From CALAZP01 sp964410725 (GTDB lineage: Bacteria; Bacteroidota; Bacteroidia; Chitinophagales; Saprospiraceae), in NCBI GenBank assembly GCA_964410725.1, contig CAYPID010000005.1:1-64000 (forward strand): a stretch of 64,000 bases of DNA, in the 5' to 3' direction. The notes under the pieces are model-generated. The model saw only the letters and a list, made by a program, of their open reading frames with translations. It searched no databases and was not told the origin of the DNA. Positions 6,558-15,361 of this stretch are shown in pieces. Position numbers and translations under genes: made by a program. The first letter of the stretch is position 1; the number at the start of each line of letters is the position of its first letter.

Positions 6558-9547
6558 CCACTGATTCCCAAAACGAAGAAATCAAATTGGTGATTTTTTT
6601 GATTAGTAGTCCACTCTGGGTCTAAAGCATAGCTGTAACGTATGCCGGCTTTAACATCTAAAAGTCTGATTAATCGAACATCCAGAATTAGTTCTATTCC
6701 AGTTGATCGTATATAGTTGGTTTGATTAAAGGGTTCTTTTAGCGAAATACCCGCTGTATCGTAAAACCAATGCGCACTTACCCGCTGTAAAAATGCCAAT
6801 GGCCCTAATGCGATATCGGGATACCATAGCGGCATTTTATAATCTATGGAATATTTTAACCAACGATCTCCAACCTGATTTCCATAACCTCTCGGATTGA
6901 AAAAAGTATTGGGAAATTTGTAATTATCTAAATAGTCTTCCTTTTGATAGTTTACCTGAAACAAAGAGGCATGTGTTTTCATTAATCCGGGTAAATGTAA
7001 TCCAGCACCTAATCTCCATGAATCTCCGCTTAAGGTTTTTCCAATTGCCCTTCTATTTTGGATTTGTGCAGAAATTCCAAAATCAGGTCCTAATTCTTGG
7101 ATGGCTGTTCTTTTAGCATATTGAAAGATTATTTGGGTGTTAAGGGTATGTAACTGATCCTCTTGAAAGGGTTCTATTTCAAAGGGTTTCAAATTAATGA
7201 TGCCTTGGTTACTACCCACTAAGGTTTCTGCATTTCGATTGAGATCAGCTAGTGCATCAGGAGCATCAATTCCTATGAATTGGTAATTTACGCCAGCAGT
7301 TAAACGAGTATCATATCCCCTGGAAGTCCATCTCAAGGGCACTTTCAATCCAATTTTGATACGCTTTTCACTCCAATCCGTGCTGTATTGACTAAACACT
7401 ACTGTTGTATCATTAGAAATATCAAAATTGGCGTAATTAGCTCTTCTATTATAGATTCCAGCACCTAATTCTATCTGGGTAAACCAGCCTCCATAAACCA
7501 TCTCTCCCAAATAGGTTGCTCTATTCTCATTGAAGTTGTAGTAGGTGGCTAGCTCACTTGATAGGGTACTAAAAGTATTGTCTGATAAAATCCTAATACC
7601 TGCAATAGGAGGATAGATATAGGGCAGTATACTATGTGGATTTAAAAGATGATACGATTTTTTAAATTTTTCAACGGGCAAATCTAACGAACTTGGGATA
7701 TTTGGAATTAATGAAGTCTCTAGGGGTGAAATTTCTTTTTTGTATCTATTAGGATAGCTTTCTTGCTGGACTATTGGAGCAATTGAGTTCAGGGATTGAC
7801 TATTTTTAATTGGATCAAAGGGGATAGGGGCAACTTCTTTAGATTGTGGTTGGTAACCGTTGGCTGAAAAGGCACTAAAAACTATCTGTTGGGTATATGG
7901 ATTATAGTTTGGCTGGAAGGCTCCTATCGGATGGTCGGTGAGTTGGTTAATTTTTCCATCAGACAGGTTAACTTGGTAAATATTATTGGTATTTTGGTAG
8001 GCTGCTGAAAAGTATATTTGTTGATTATGGGTTGACAAGTGACTGATTTGATAGGGTAATTGTGGGGTTACGATATTCCATTTTTGGGTTTCCATATTAT
8101 ATAATTGTATGGAAACTTGTTCTTCCTTTCCAACGACCACTGCAATTTGGTTGTCATCTATCCAGGTTGGAAAACTAAAAAAAGCATCATCCATTTGGAT
8201 TGGTTTATCGACAAGATTTCCTTCCAGAGCGTCGAGTACTACCAATTGGTTATTTCCACCAATAAGCATTTCAACTGCAATGATTCTTTTGCCGTCAGGC
8301 GATAAACTAGGTGCGAAATATTTAGCCTTTGAGGTTAATTTTTTCTTTTTCCCAGTTTGGAGGTCGAATGTATAGATGTTTTGAAATTGAAGATTGTACC
8401 ATCTGGGATCAAGATTCAATTCAGACCAAACAATCAAATTTTGGGCTTTGGAAAGGGTGGATTGCAGCGGATCAAAGGTGATCCCGATATTGCACAATTT
8501 TTTTTCTTTGCCAGACGAATCTACTTCGATTAAGTGGGGCCATTCTCGATAACTTCTTTTGACTGCCAGCCATTTATATGAATTTATAGGGGTGACGTTA
8601 TTATACTGGGTAATGGTTTCTGGGGCAGCTCGAGGCAATTGATTTAAGTTGGACGGCGAAGCTTCCTCTTGCCACTTTTGATACAACTGAGAAAGTTTCT
8701 GCTCGTATAATTTAGGTGTACTCAGGCCGGTTTTTTTTCGCAATGCTTTAGAAAAGGGAAAAAAGAGTCCTTTGTATCTGGTGGCATCTTTGACGACTTG
8801 GGTCCAAATCTGTGGGCCATACTGCGCTCTACCTTCCAGTGTCAAAAAATATCCTAGGGTATACCAATCCGGTACAAAATCTTTGAAGGAACCTGCACTA
8901 GCTTTTTCATAGCCATAGAATTTATTTTCGAGTGCGAGTGCTTTATATTCCATATCAAATGCGGGTAATCTTCCTCTTCCAGACGCTGTTAGGGCTGTTT
9001 CCATTAAAATGGCGTCCCCTTCAAAAAACCAGCGAGGAAGGGCAGTGCTTACCAAACCTCCCCAGGCCCAAGAACCTAATATCTTTTGACCCAAGCCTGA
9101 AAGTCCTTTTTGACTGTTACTAAATTGTTTGACGTGCCTATACTCATGAATAGAGAGCATATCTATCCATGAGGTGGGGGAGTAAAATTGGGGTGCGGAT
9201 AGGTAGAATTCAGAGCGAAAGGGTCCCACGGTTACAAAGCCATTAGGCACAACGGTATTACCGTGCAGGATGATATCTAGTTTTTTATACTCCTTTCCAA
9301 TCCCTATATCATTATTAGTTGATAAATAGGTTGCTATGGAGGCTACTCTTTGTGCTTGTGCATTTAATCCGGTGGGATATATAATTTTGACGGCTTCATT
9401 TTCTATGGTGCTCCATTTTTGACTAGCTGGATTTAATCCTAGTAAATTAGCTGGAACTTGTGCATTAAGGGACCCGAACTGAACAATCGTTAGGCAACAA
9501 ATTGAAAACAGAAGGAATTGAGATATTTTGCTTTGTCTTAAAATCAT
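6554..9547 (-). CDS. Gluzincin-like peptidase domain, TolB-like propeller and outer-membrane barrel in one protein
   Basis: 997 residues with a signal peptide (cut near NAQ30). The N-terminal third contains HEYRH (134-138), an HExxH zinc-peptidase signature, followed by WFFEGDA with Glu176 as a plausible third metal ligand, as in peptidase-MA-like gluzincins. Residues about 310-600 form PD40/TolB-type propeller blades (FAPSLSPDGKRI, FPTWIDDNQIAVVV, FQPNYNPYTQQIVFSA). The last 350 residues are beta-rich with alternating aromatic strands and a final FDFFVLGISG, like an outer-membrane barrel. I know no named homologue. The gene is convergent with the transporter, their ends overlapping by 4 bp. 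Whether the peptidase site is active is unknown. Confidence 0.75.
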   Translation of the reverse strand: MILRQSKISQFLLFSICCLTIVQFGSLNAQVPANLLGLNPASQKWSTIENEAVKIIYPTGLNAQAQRVASIATYLSTNNDIGIGKEYKKLDIILHGNTVVPNGFVTVGPFRSEFYLSAPQFYSPTSWIDMLSIHEYRHVKQFSNSQKGLSGLGQKILGSWAWGGLVSTALPRWFFEGDAILMETALTASGRGRLPAFDMEYKALALENKFYGYEKASAGSFKDFVPDWYTLGYFLTLEGRAQYGPQIWTQVVKDATRYKGLFFPFSKALRKKTGLSTPKLYEQKLSQLYQKWQEEASPSNLNQLPRAAPETITQYNNVTPINSYKWLAVKRSYREWPHLIEVDSSGKEKKLCNIGITFDPLQSTLSKAQNLIVWSELNLDPRWYNLQFQNIYTFDLQTGKKKKLTSKAKYFAPSLSPDGKRIIAVEMLIGGNNQLVVLDALEGNLVDKPIQMDDAFFSFPTWIDDNQIAVVVGKEEQVSIQLYNMETQKWNIVTPQLPYQISHLSTHNQQIYFSAAYQNTNNIYQVNLSDGKINQLTDHPIGAFQPNYNPYTQQIVFSAFSANGYQPQSKEVAPIPFDPIKNSQSLNSIAPIVQQESYPNRYKKEISPLETSLIPNIPSSLDLPVEKFKKSYHLLNPHSILPYIYPPIAGIRILSDNTFSTLSSELATYYNFNENRATYLGEMVYGGWFTQIELGAGIYNRRANYANFDISNDTTVVFSQYSTDWSEKRIKIGLKVPLRWTSRGYDTRLTAGVNYQFIGIDAPDALADLNRNAETLVGSNQGIINLKPFEIEPFQEDQLHTLNTQIIFQYAKRTAIQELGPDFGISAQIQNRRAIGKTLSGDSWRLGAGLHLPGLMKTHASLFQVNYQKEDYLDNYKFPNTFFNPRGYGNQVGDRWLKYSIDYKMPLWYPDIALGPLAFLQRVSAHWFYDTAGISLKEPFNQTNYIRSTGIELILDVRLIRLLDVKAGIRYSYALDPEWTTNQKNHQFDFFVLGISG

Positions 9548-9593
9548 AGGTGGTAAAATATAAATGTTAATTTAGTCAAAATTTGGTTTATCA

Positions 9594-10355
9594 ATGGTGA
9601 TAACAATAGATATAGGGAATTCTGATATAGTTACCGGGGTTTGGGTAGATTCCATCTGTAAGTGGAAATTTAGAATGCCTTCCAAGGGAGTTGCCAAGGA
9701 AGATTATCAGCAACGGGTTCATTCATTTAATGTTGAAAATGCAATTGAGGTGAATGATGTTAAGGGGATTATTATTGGAAGTGTTGTTCCTGATATGACT
9801 TCGATTGTCGTTAAACTATATGAGGATATCTATCGTACAACTTCTATTCTTTTTAATCGGCAGGCTTTTGATCAAATGCAATTAAAATTGGTGAAGCCGG
9901 ATGAAATTGGGGCGGATTTAGTGGCCAATAGCGTTGCCGCTTTTGCTAAATATCAGCAATGTTGTGTAGTCACTGATTTTGGAACTGCTTTGACATTCAC
10001 GACCATTGATGATCAGGGGGAGGTTTTGGGAGTTGCTATAGCTCCGGGTCTAAAAACGGCTATGGGTGCCTTAATTAGTAATACGGCTCAACTTCCGGAT
10101 GTTGCGTTGGAGTATCCTAAATCTGTTTTGGGAAAGGATACGATTCACGCTATTCGAAGTGGAATTTTGGTTGGGTATACTGGCCTGGTTAAACATATGT
10201 TAACTTCCATTAGAGACGAATTAGGGAAACCATGCAAATTCATCGCCACGGGTGGATTATCATTTGCGCTTACTCCTTTAAATTCTGTTTTTGACGACTA
10301 CGATGGAGACTTGACCCTTAGAGGGTTGAAAATTGCATTTGAGCAATTGCAATAG
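9594..10355 (+). CDS. coaX: Type III pantothenate kinase
   Basis: 253 residues. CoaX phosphorylates pantothenate, the first committed step of coenzyme A synthesis, and is insensitive to CoA feedback. The ASKHA-fold signatures are visible: the phosphate loop IDIGNSDIVTG at the N-terminus, GIIIGSVVPDMT, the catalytic-aspartate region KPDEIGADLVANSVAAF, VTDFGTALTF and FIATGGLS near the end. Length is typical of the family (about 250). The ATG at 9594 places the phosphate loop directly at the N-terminus. It is divergent from the large propeller gene with 46 bp between, so both promoters must sit in or near that short gap. Confidence 0.93.
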   Translation: MVITIDIGNSDIVTGVWVDSICKWKFRMPSKGVAKEDYQQRVHSFNVENAIEVNDVKGIIIGSVVPDMTSIVVKLYEDIYRTTSILFNRQAFDQMQLKLVKPDEIGADLVANSVAAFAKYQQCCVVTDFGTALTFTTIDDQGEVLGVAIAPGLKTAMGALISNTAQLPDVALEYPKSVLGKDTIHAIRSGILVGYTGLVKHMLTSIRDELGKPCKFIATGGLSFALTPLNSVFDDYDGDLTLRGLKIAFEQLQ

Positions 10356-10359
10356 CAGT

Positions 10360-10905
10360 TTATCCTTCTTCTTTGTTCATTGGAGTTTGAAAATTCAAAT
10401 TAAATCCAATTTTTTTGTTGGGTTCATCATCGTCGTAGTCTTCCCAACGAGTAATTTCGGTTATAAAAGTTTCCAAGTGTCTTAAAATAAAAGGTTCAGT
10501 TAGTTCTTCTGGGCGATAGATGGCTATGGTCTTAGGAGGTTGTGGTTGTCCATATCCTTCTATATATGGGTAATTGACCAGCACAATGATTTTGCCATTG
10601 AAGAGTTGTTGATAGATTAAAGAACCGTTATTCTTGATTAAATCTCTTTGGAATCCATCGCTGATAATTTGGTACAGGCCACTTTTGGCATCACCTAAGG
10701 AGAGGACGATGGCTTCTAAATTTTCAATTTCTACTTTTTCTTCTATGGTCGCATCTAAGCCAGTTTCAGTTATCATTTTGTCCATCAATTGCGTGATGGT
10801 TTGTTTGAGGCTCTGTTGCCATTCCTCTCGATATTGGATGGTGTTTTTAAGTACTTCTTTATATTGTGTAACTCTTTTTGCTAAGCTGATAAATTGCCCA
10901 TTCAT
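10360..10905 (-). CDS. Conserved hypothetical cytosolic protein
   Basis: 181 residues, family not recognised. There is no signal peptide or membrane segment. The first 60 residues are predicted helical and rich in Gln, Lys and Glu (QYREEWQQSLKQTITQLMDKM), suggesting a coiled coil. The middle part (IENLEAIVLSLGDAKSGLYQ, then FNGKIIVLVNYPYIEGYG) looks like a mixed alpha/beta domain, and the tail is acidic with a DDDEP stretch. It is tail-to-tail with coaX, 4 bp apart, and divergent from the gamma-glutamyltransferase gene. The reading frame is supported by normal codon use and by the absence of a competing frame. Confidence 0.7.
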   Translation of the reverse strand: MNGQFISLAKRVTQYKEVLKNTIQYREEWQQSLKQTITQLMDKMITETGLDATIEEKVEIENLEAIVLSLGDAKSGLYQIISDGFQRDLIKNNGSLIYQQLFNGKIIVLVNYPYIEGYGQPQPPKTIAIYRPEELTEPFILRHLETFITEITRWEDYDDDEPNKKIGFNLNFQTPMNKEEG

Positions 10906-10976
10906 AGGGAGATGTTTTTTGAATTTGAAGGGTTTGACTTATATTCAAGGGAAAAATACCTATAAAAATTAACCTT

Positions 10977-12824
10977 ATGAAAAATTGTAAATATTTTTTA
11001 GCGTTTAGTTTGGGTTTAATGTGGTTCGTTTCTTCTGGTCAAAAGACTCAGAAGCCAGTACTTCATGGGCAAAAATGGGTAGCCATTACGGGTAAGCCCT
11101 TAGCGGCTACAGCAGGGGCTACTATATTTAATCAAGGAGGGAATGCGGTGGATGCTGCTTGTGCGATGCTTGCAGCAACTTGTACGATGTGGGACGTTCT
11201 GAGTTGGGGAGGGGAAACTCAAGCATTGATCTATCATCCCGAGCAGAAAAAAGTATGGGCTGTTAATGCTTTAGGGGTGGCTCCTACAGGTGCAACGCCG
11301 GAGTTTTTTAAGGAACAGGGAATGGATATTCCTCCTGCTTATGGACCTTTGGCAGCAGTTACTCCTGGCACCCCCGGTGGCTTGTTTACCATGTTAGCTG
11401 AATGGGGGACTATGTCTCTTAAGGATGTTTTGAGTCCAGCGATGGAATTGGCTGCGGGGTATCCTATCGAAGAACAACTTTCGAGAACTATTGAGCGGAC
11501 CAAAGAGCAGATCAAACAATGGCCCAATTCAACCAAAGTTTTTCTACCTCATTTGGGGGCTCCTTTTGAGGCTCCTCAAACTGGTGAAATTTTTCGGCAG
11601 CCTGATTTGTTGAAAACACTGCAGCTTTTTGTGGAAACGGAAGCAAAGGCACTCCAGAATGGCAAAGACCGAAAAGAGGCCATATATGCCGTTTATGATT
11701 TGTTTTATAAAGGAGCATTGGCGGAGGATTTTGCCGAAGCTGTCCAAGCTGAAGGCGGATTGATTACCAAGGAGGATTTAGCCAACTGGAAGGTTTATAT
11801 TGAAGAGCCGGTAAAAGTATCCTATAAAGGAATCGATGTATATAAATTAGACCGATGGGTGCAGGGCCCTGTTATGTTACAGGCGTTAAATATTTTGGAA
11901 AATTTTGATTTGAAGTCCATGGGATTTAATTCAGCTCAATACATCCACACGGTTTATCAGGCGATGAATTTAGCGTTTGCAGATCGAGACTTCTACTATG
12001 GGGACACCTATTTTCCACCTGAGGAACCAATGAAGGGCCTACTTTCAAAAGCCTATGCGAGAGATCGGGCTTTACTCATCAATAGTGAAAAAAATCACCC
12101 TAATATTAAACCTGGGGATCCCTATCCTTATCAAGGGGAAGTCAACCCTTTTCTTGAGTGGCTGGAAAACTGGGAAACGGTTAAGGCTGAGGAGGAATTG
12201 AAGTCCTCTGAAGAAGTGATGGAACACAGAACTCAATTTAGGGCAGGTACAACAACTATTCAAGCTGCTGATGCAGACGGATGGGTGGTTTCAATCACCC
12301 CGAGTGGAGGATGGGTTCCAGCAGTAATTGCGGGCCAGACTGGTATTGGTTTGAGTCAAAGAATGCAAAGTTTCGTGTTAGACCCTTCGGATAATCCTTA
12401 TAATGTAGTTGAACCTGGCAAACGGCCGAGGGCAACTCTAACGCCAAGTATAGCATTAAAGGATGGTAGACCTTATTTATCTTTCGCCGTTCAGGGTGGT
12501 GATACTCAGGACCAAAATTTATTGCAATTCTTTTTGAATATGGTTGAATTTGGAATGAATGTTCAGGAGGCATCAGAGGCTCCCAATTTTAATTCCTTTC
12601 AATTGAGAAATTCTTTTGGCAAGCATATTTCGGAGCCTGGCAAATTATTATTGAATGAAGACACTCAAGATTGGACCCGATTAACACTTAGAAAGATGGG
12701 GTATCAATTGGAATTCAATAGACGCACTTCTGGACCTATTAATGCGATTTACTTTGATTGGATCAATGGCACTATGCAGGGAGGGTCTAGCAATCATGGG
12801 GATGATTATGGCATTGCTTGGTAG
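10977..12824 (+). CDS. Gamma-glutamyltransferase family protein
   Basis: 615 residues with a signal peptide (about 1-21), so it acts in the periplasm or outside. Family features: AITGKPLAATAGATIFNQGG and GGNAVDAACAM at the N-terminus, TPGTPGG (about 129-135), and the autoprocessing site. There GTTTIQAADADG (424-435) aligns with the canonical TTHYSVVDKDG, making Thr425 the expected nucleophile of the small subunit; KRPRATLTPSIALKDG follows. The enzymes split gamma-glutamyl bonds of glutathione and related amides; some family members instead act as cephalosporin or isoaspartyl-type amidases. The His after the double Thr is replaced by Thr here. A strong bidirectional terminator follows 46 bp downstream. 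Confidence 0.87.
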   Translation: MKNCKYFLAFSLGLMWFVSSGQKTQKPVLHGQKWVAITGKPLAATAGATIFNQGGNAVDAACAMLAATCTMWDVLSWGGETQALIYHPEQKKVWAVNALGVAPTGATPEFFKEQGMDIPPAYGPLAAVTPGTPGGLFTMLAEWGTMSLKDVLSPAMELAAGYPIEEQLSRTIERTKEQIKQWPNSTKVFLPHLGAPFEAPQTGEIFRQPDLLKTLQLFVETEAKALQNGKDRKEAIYAVYDLFYKGALAEDFAEAVQAEGGLITKEDLANWKVYIEEPVKVSYKGIDVYKLDRWVQGPVMLQALNILENFDLKSMGFNSAQYIHTVYQAMNLAFADRDFYYGDTYFPPEEPMKGLLSKAYARDRALLINSEKNHPNIKPGDPYPYQGEVNPFLEWLENWETVKAEEELKSSEEVMEHRTQFRAGTTTIQAADADGWVVSITPSGGWVPAVIAGQTGIGLSQRMQSFVLDPSDNPYNVVEPGKRPRATLTPSIALKDGRPYLSFAVQGGDTQDQNLLQFFLNMVEFGMNVQEASEAPNFNSFQLRNSFGKHISEPGKLLLNEDTQDWTRLTLRKMGYQLEFNRRTSGPINAIYFDWINGTMQGGSSNHGDDYGIAW

Positions 12825-12870
12825 GTAAGAGAGGGACAACTTAAAAGGCCAGCGGATCAAACCAAAAGAA

Positions 12871-12905
12871 AAGCCTTTAAATGACTCCATTTAAAGGCTT
12901 TTTTT
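12871..12905. terminator. Bidirectional intrinsic terminator
   Basis: A perfect 13-bp stem (AAGCCTTTAAATG / CATTTAAAGGCTT) with the 4-nt loop ACTC is followed by five more T on the plus strand and flanked by A-rich sequence on the other side, giving a T-rich tract on the minus strand. It sits between the convergent gamma-glutamyltransferase gene and the gluconate-dehydrogenase-subunit gene and should end both transcripts. Confidence 0.92.
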
Positions 12906-12923
12906 AGGATTATGGCCATTAAA

Positions 12924-13631
12924 TTAATTCAACAAATTGCCTTCTTCATCCCATTGAGCCACTTCTTCTCTGGTGGATTGATCAATACATTTAGCCAACC
13001 ACTCAGGATCGTAATCTACATCGTATTGATCGAGTACTTCTTGCGGAACTCCATCCCAAACATTGGGGATATTCCCAACATATCCTAAATCGTCAAAACC
13101 GACTCGAGAGGTATAATATCCAGTTAAGGTTAGATTTTTAATTTGATTGAAGAATTGAACATCCATAGATTGCTCACCCATAGGAACATCTGGTATAGGC
13201 CAAGCCATTTCGTCTAAAATAGATTTTTGCTGATCGGTTGAACAATCTACAAAATTACTGCCGAATAAAGCTTGTGCATTGCGATCTAAACTTTTGAGTC
13301 CCCCTCTTAAAGGAACTTGGAAAGGAGGGTAATCTTTAGCCATAAATTCTATGAACTCAGGCACCCCAGCTTTTTCTATAGATCCAATTTCATTGGGTGG
13401 TAAAATTAAGTTACCCAAGACCGTAATGGTTTTCAATTCATGGTCTGTAAAAAAGGATTCTGCTAATATTTTTCTATCGTGTTCCTTTTCCTTTGGAGTT
13501 CTTCCATATTGGTAATTATCCAAACTTGTTTGCAAAGCATTCTTTTCGTCATCAGTTTGACAACTTTGAAGCAACAGACCTCCAGCCATTGTACCCACAA
13601 GAATGGTTTTGAAACTATCTCTTCTGTCCAT
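12924..13631 (-). CDS. Gluconate 2-dehydrogenase subunit 3 family protein (small subunit of GMC dehydrogenase)
   Basis: 235 residues. The N-terminus has a twin-arginine-like start (DRRDSFK) followed by a hydrophobic stretch and a lipobox-like LQSC, so it looks like a Tat-exported lipoprotein. The body resembles gluconate 2-dehydrogenase subunit 3 (FFTDHELKTITVLGNLILPP, GVPEFIEFMAKDYPP, LTLTGYYTSRVGFDDLGYVG). Family knowledge: this small subunit escorts a signal-less FAD-binding GMC partner through the Tat system and is needed for its maturation. The GMC gene lies immediately upstream in the operon with a 3-bp gap, which fits that role exactly. Confidence 0.88.
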   Translation of the reverse strand: MDRRDSFKTILVGTMAGGLLLQSCQTDDEKNALQTSLDNYQYGRTPKEKEHDRKILAESFFTDHELKTITVLGNLILPPNEIGSIEKAGVPEFIEFMAKDYPPFQVPLRGGLKSLDRNAQALFGSNFVDCSTDQQKSILDEMAWPIPDVPMGEQSMDVQFFNQIKNLTLTGYYTSRVGFDDLGYVGNIPNVWDGVPQEVLDQYDVDYDPEWLAKCIDQSTREEVAQWDEEGNLLN

Positions 13632-13634
13632 GGC

Positions 13635-15353
13635 TTATATATTTTGTTTTTTTAATTGATCAATAATGTACTCGCTGGTTCTCCATGCTAAAGCTAAAAT
13701 CGTCCAGGTAGGATTTTTGTCTGCTTGAGAAACAAAGGGGCCTCCGTCAACGATGAAGACATTTGGCACTTCGTGCATTTGCTCAAATTTATTGACGACG
13801 GAAGTTCTGGGATTATCTCCCATTCTAGTAGTTCCTACCTCATGAATGATTCTTCCTGGAGCATGAAGTCCGTAATCTTGTTCCTTGGTAGGCTTATTAC
13901 CCAAGACCTTTGCTCCCATATTGTGGAAAATTTCTTCAAAGGTGTCGTGCATGTGCTTGGCCTGCTTTCTTTCATAATCAGTCCAATTGTAGTGAAAGCG
14001 AAGCACTGGTATTCCAAATTCATCCACTTTAGTGGGGTCGATTTCACAATAGTTATCTGCTTGCGGAACACTTTCTCCTCTTCCTGACACCCCTATTACG
14101 GAACCGTAATATTTTCTGACATCATTTCTTAAGCTATCTCCATATCCTCCAACCTTTAGTCCAAAGAATTTATTTAAATCATTGGGGTTCCATCCAAATC
14201 CATAGGAGGGTTGTCCCATACCTCCCCAAACTTCAATATGATAACCTCTAGGGAAGTCTAATTTTTTGTTATCCAACCACCAAGGGGAGTAAACGTGCAT
14301 TCCACCTACTCCGTCTTCGTTGTAAATTTTTCGATCAATCAATTCAGGGATAAAGGCCATTCTATCCGCTCCAGTACTGTCGTGTAGATACTTACCAACT
14401 ACATCACTGCTATTTCCCAAACCATTGGGATGCTGAGAACTTTTACTGTTGAGTAGGATTCTTGCACTACTGCATGCTGATGCAGCTAGGACTACCACTT
14501 TGCCGCGTACGCTGTAATCTTGTCTGTCCTCTTTATTGATAAAAGAGACTCCGGTAGCTTTGCCATTCTCATCGGTGGTAACGGTATGTACCATTGAATT
14601 GGTATAAAGGTCAATTTGACCGCTGGCTTTTTGTGCAGGTATCACCAAGCAGGAACTCGATGAGAAGTCAGCATATACTGAGCAACCTCTACTACATTGA
14701 TTGCAGTAGAAACAAACCCCTCTATCTTTATTGATGCGCTTTGTGAGTATAGACAAACGCGATGGCATCACTTTAACGTTACTTTTTTTGGCACCCTTGA
14801 TATAAAAAAGTTCGTGTAATCGAGGTTTAGGTGCAGGTAAGAAAAAGCCATCCGGTTCGTTTGGCATATTTTCTTTACTTCCAAAAACACCTATTAATTT
14901 GTCCACCTTATCGTAATAGGGTTTGACATCATCATAGCTGATTGGCCAATTATCTCCTAGACCATCTATACTTTTTCTTTTGAAGTCATCAGGACCAAAT
15001 CGCAGAGAGATTCTCCCCCAATGGTTGGTTCTACCCCCTAACATTCTCGATCTGAACCAATCGAATTTGGTGCCCGGTACACGGGTATAGGGTTCTCCAT
15101 CTATTTCCCATCCCCCATAGGCGGAATCAAAATCACCAAAAGGTCTTTGTGTTCCAGCACCGCGTCTAGGAGATTCCCAAGGGGCCTTTAATTGTGTTCT
15201 TTGAGCTGGGTCTGCTGGATCAAAAAATGGCCCAGCTTCAACTACTGCTACGCTCAAACCAGCTTCTGATAAGACCTTAGTGGCCATCCCACCTCCAGCT
15301 CCTGAACCTACAATAACTACATCATAGGATTTTGTTGGTTTCTTAATCTGCAT
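13635..15353 (-). CDS. GMC family oxidoreductase (FAD sugar dehydrogenase large subunit)
   Basis: 572 residues. An FAD-binding GSGAGGG (16-22) is followed by AVVEAGP, the GMC signature region GGRTNHWGRIS (about 106-116) and a C-terminal HEVGTTRMGDNP and DGGPFVSQADKNPTWT, where His and Asn supply the active-site pair. A cysteine cluster at about 214, 217, 220, 224 and 235 resembles the iron-sulfur-binding region of FAD glucose dehydrogenase alpha subunits. It has no signal peptide and probably travels with the twin-arginine small subunit encoded next. Relatives oxidise sugars or sugar glycosides (gluconate, glucose, sorbitol, C3 of glucosides); the substrate here is not determined by sequence alone. 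Confidence 0.88.
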   Translation of the reverse strand: MQIKKPTKSYDVVIVGSGAGGGMATKVLSEAGLSVAVVEAGPFFDPADPAQRTQLKAPWESPRRGAGTQRPFGDFDSAYGGWEIDGEPYTRVPGTKFDWFRSRMLGGRTNHWGRISLRFGPDDFKRKSIDGLGDNWPISYDDVKPYYDKVDKLIGVFGSKENMPNEPDGFFLPAPKPRLHELFYIKGAKKSNVKVMPSRLSILTKRINKDRGVCFYCNQCSRGCSVYADFSSSSCLVIPAQKASGQIDLYTNSMVHTVTTDENGKATGVSFINKEDRQDYSVRGKVVVLAASACSSARILLNSKSSQHPNGLGNSSDVVGKYLHDSTGADRMAFIPELIDRKIYNEDGVGGMHVYSPWWLDNKKLDFPRGYHIEVWGGMGQPSYGFGWNPNDLNKFFGLKVGGYGDSLRNDVRKYYGSVIGVSGRGESVPQADNYCEIDPTKVDEFGIPVLRFHYNWTDYERKQAKHMHDTFEEIFHNMGAKVLGNKPTKEQDYGLHAPGRIIHEVGTTRMGDNPRTSVVNKFEQMHEVPNVFIVDGGPFVSQADKNPTWTILALAWRTSEYIIDQLKKQNI

Positions 15354-15361
15354 GCTAATTC

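Noticed and set aside
12072..12890. Antisense open frames under the gamma-glutamyltransferase gene
   Set aside because: They are shadows of a well-supported gene, have no recognisable motif and no start signals, as do the other opposite-strand frames in the window.
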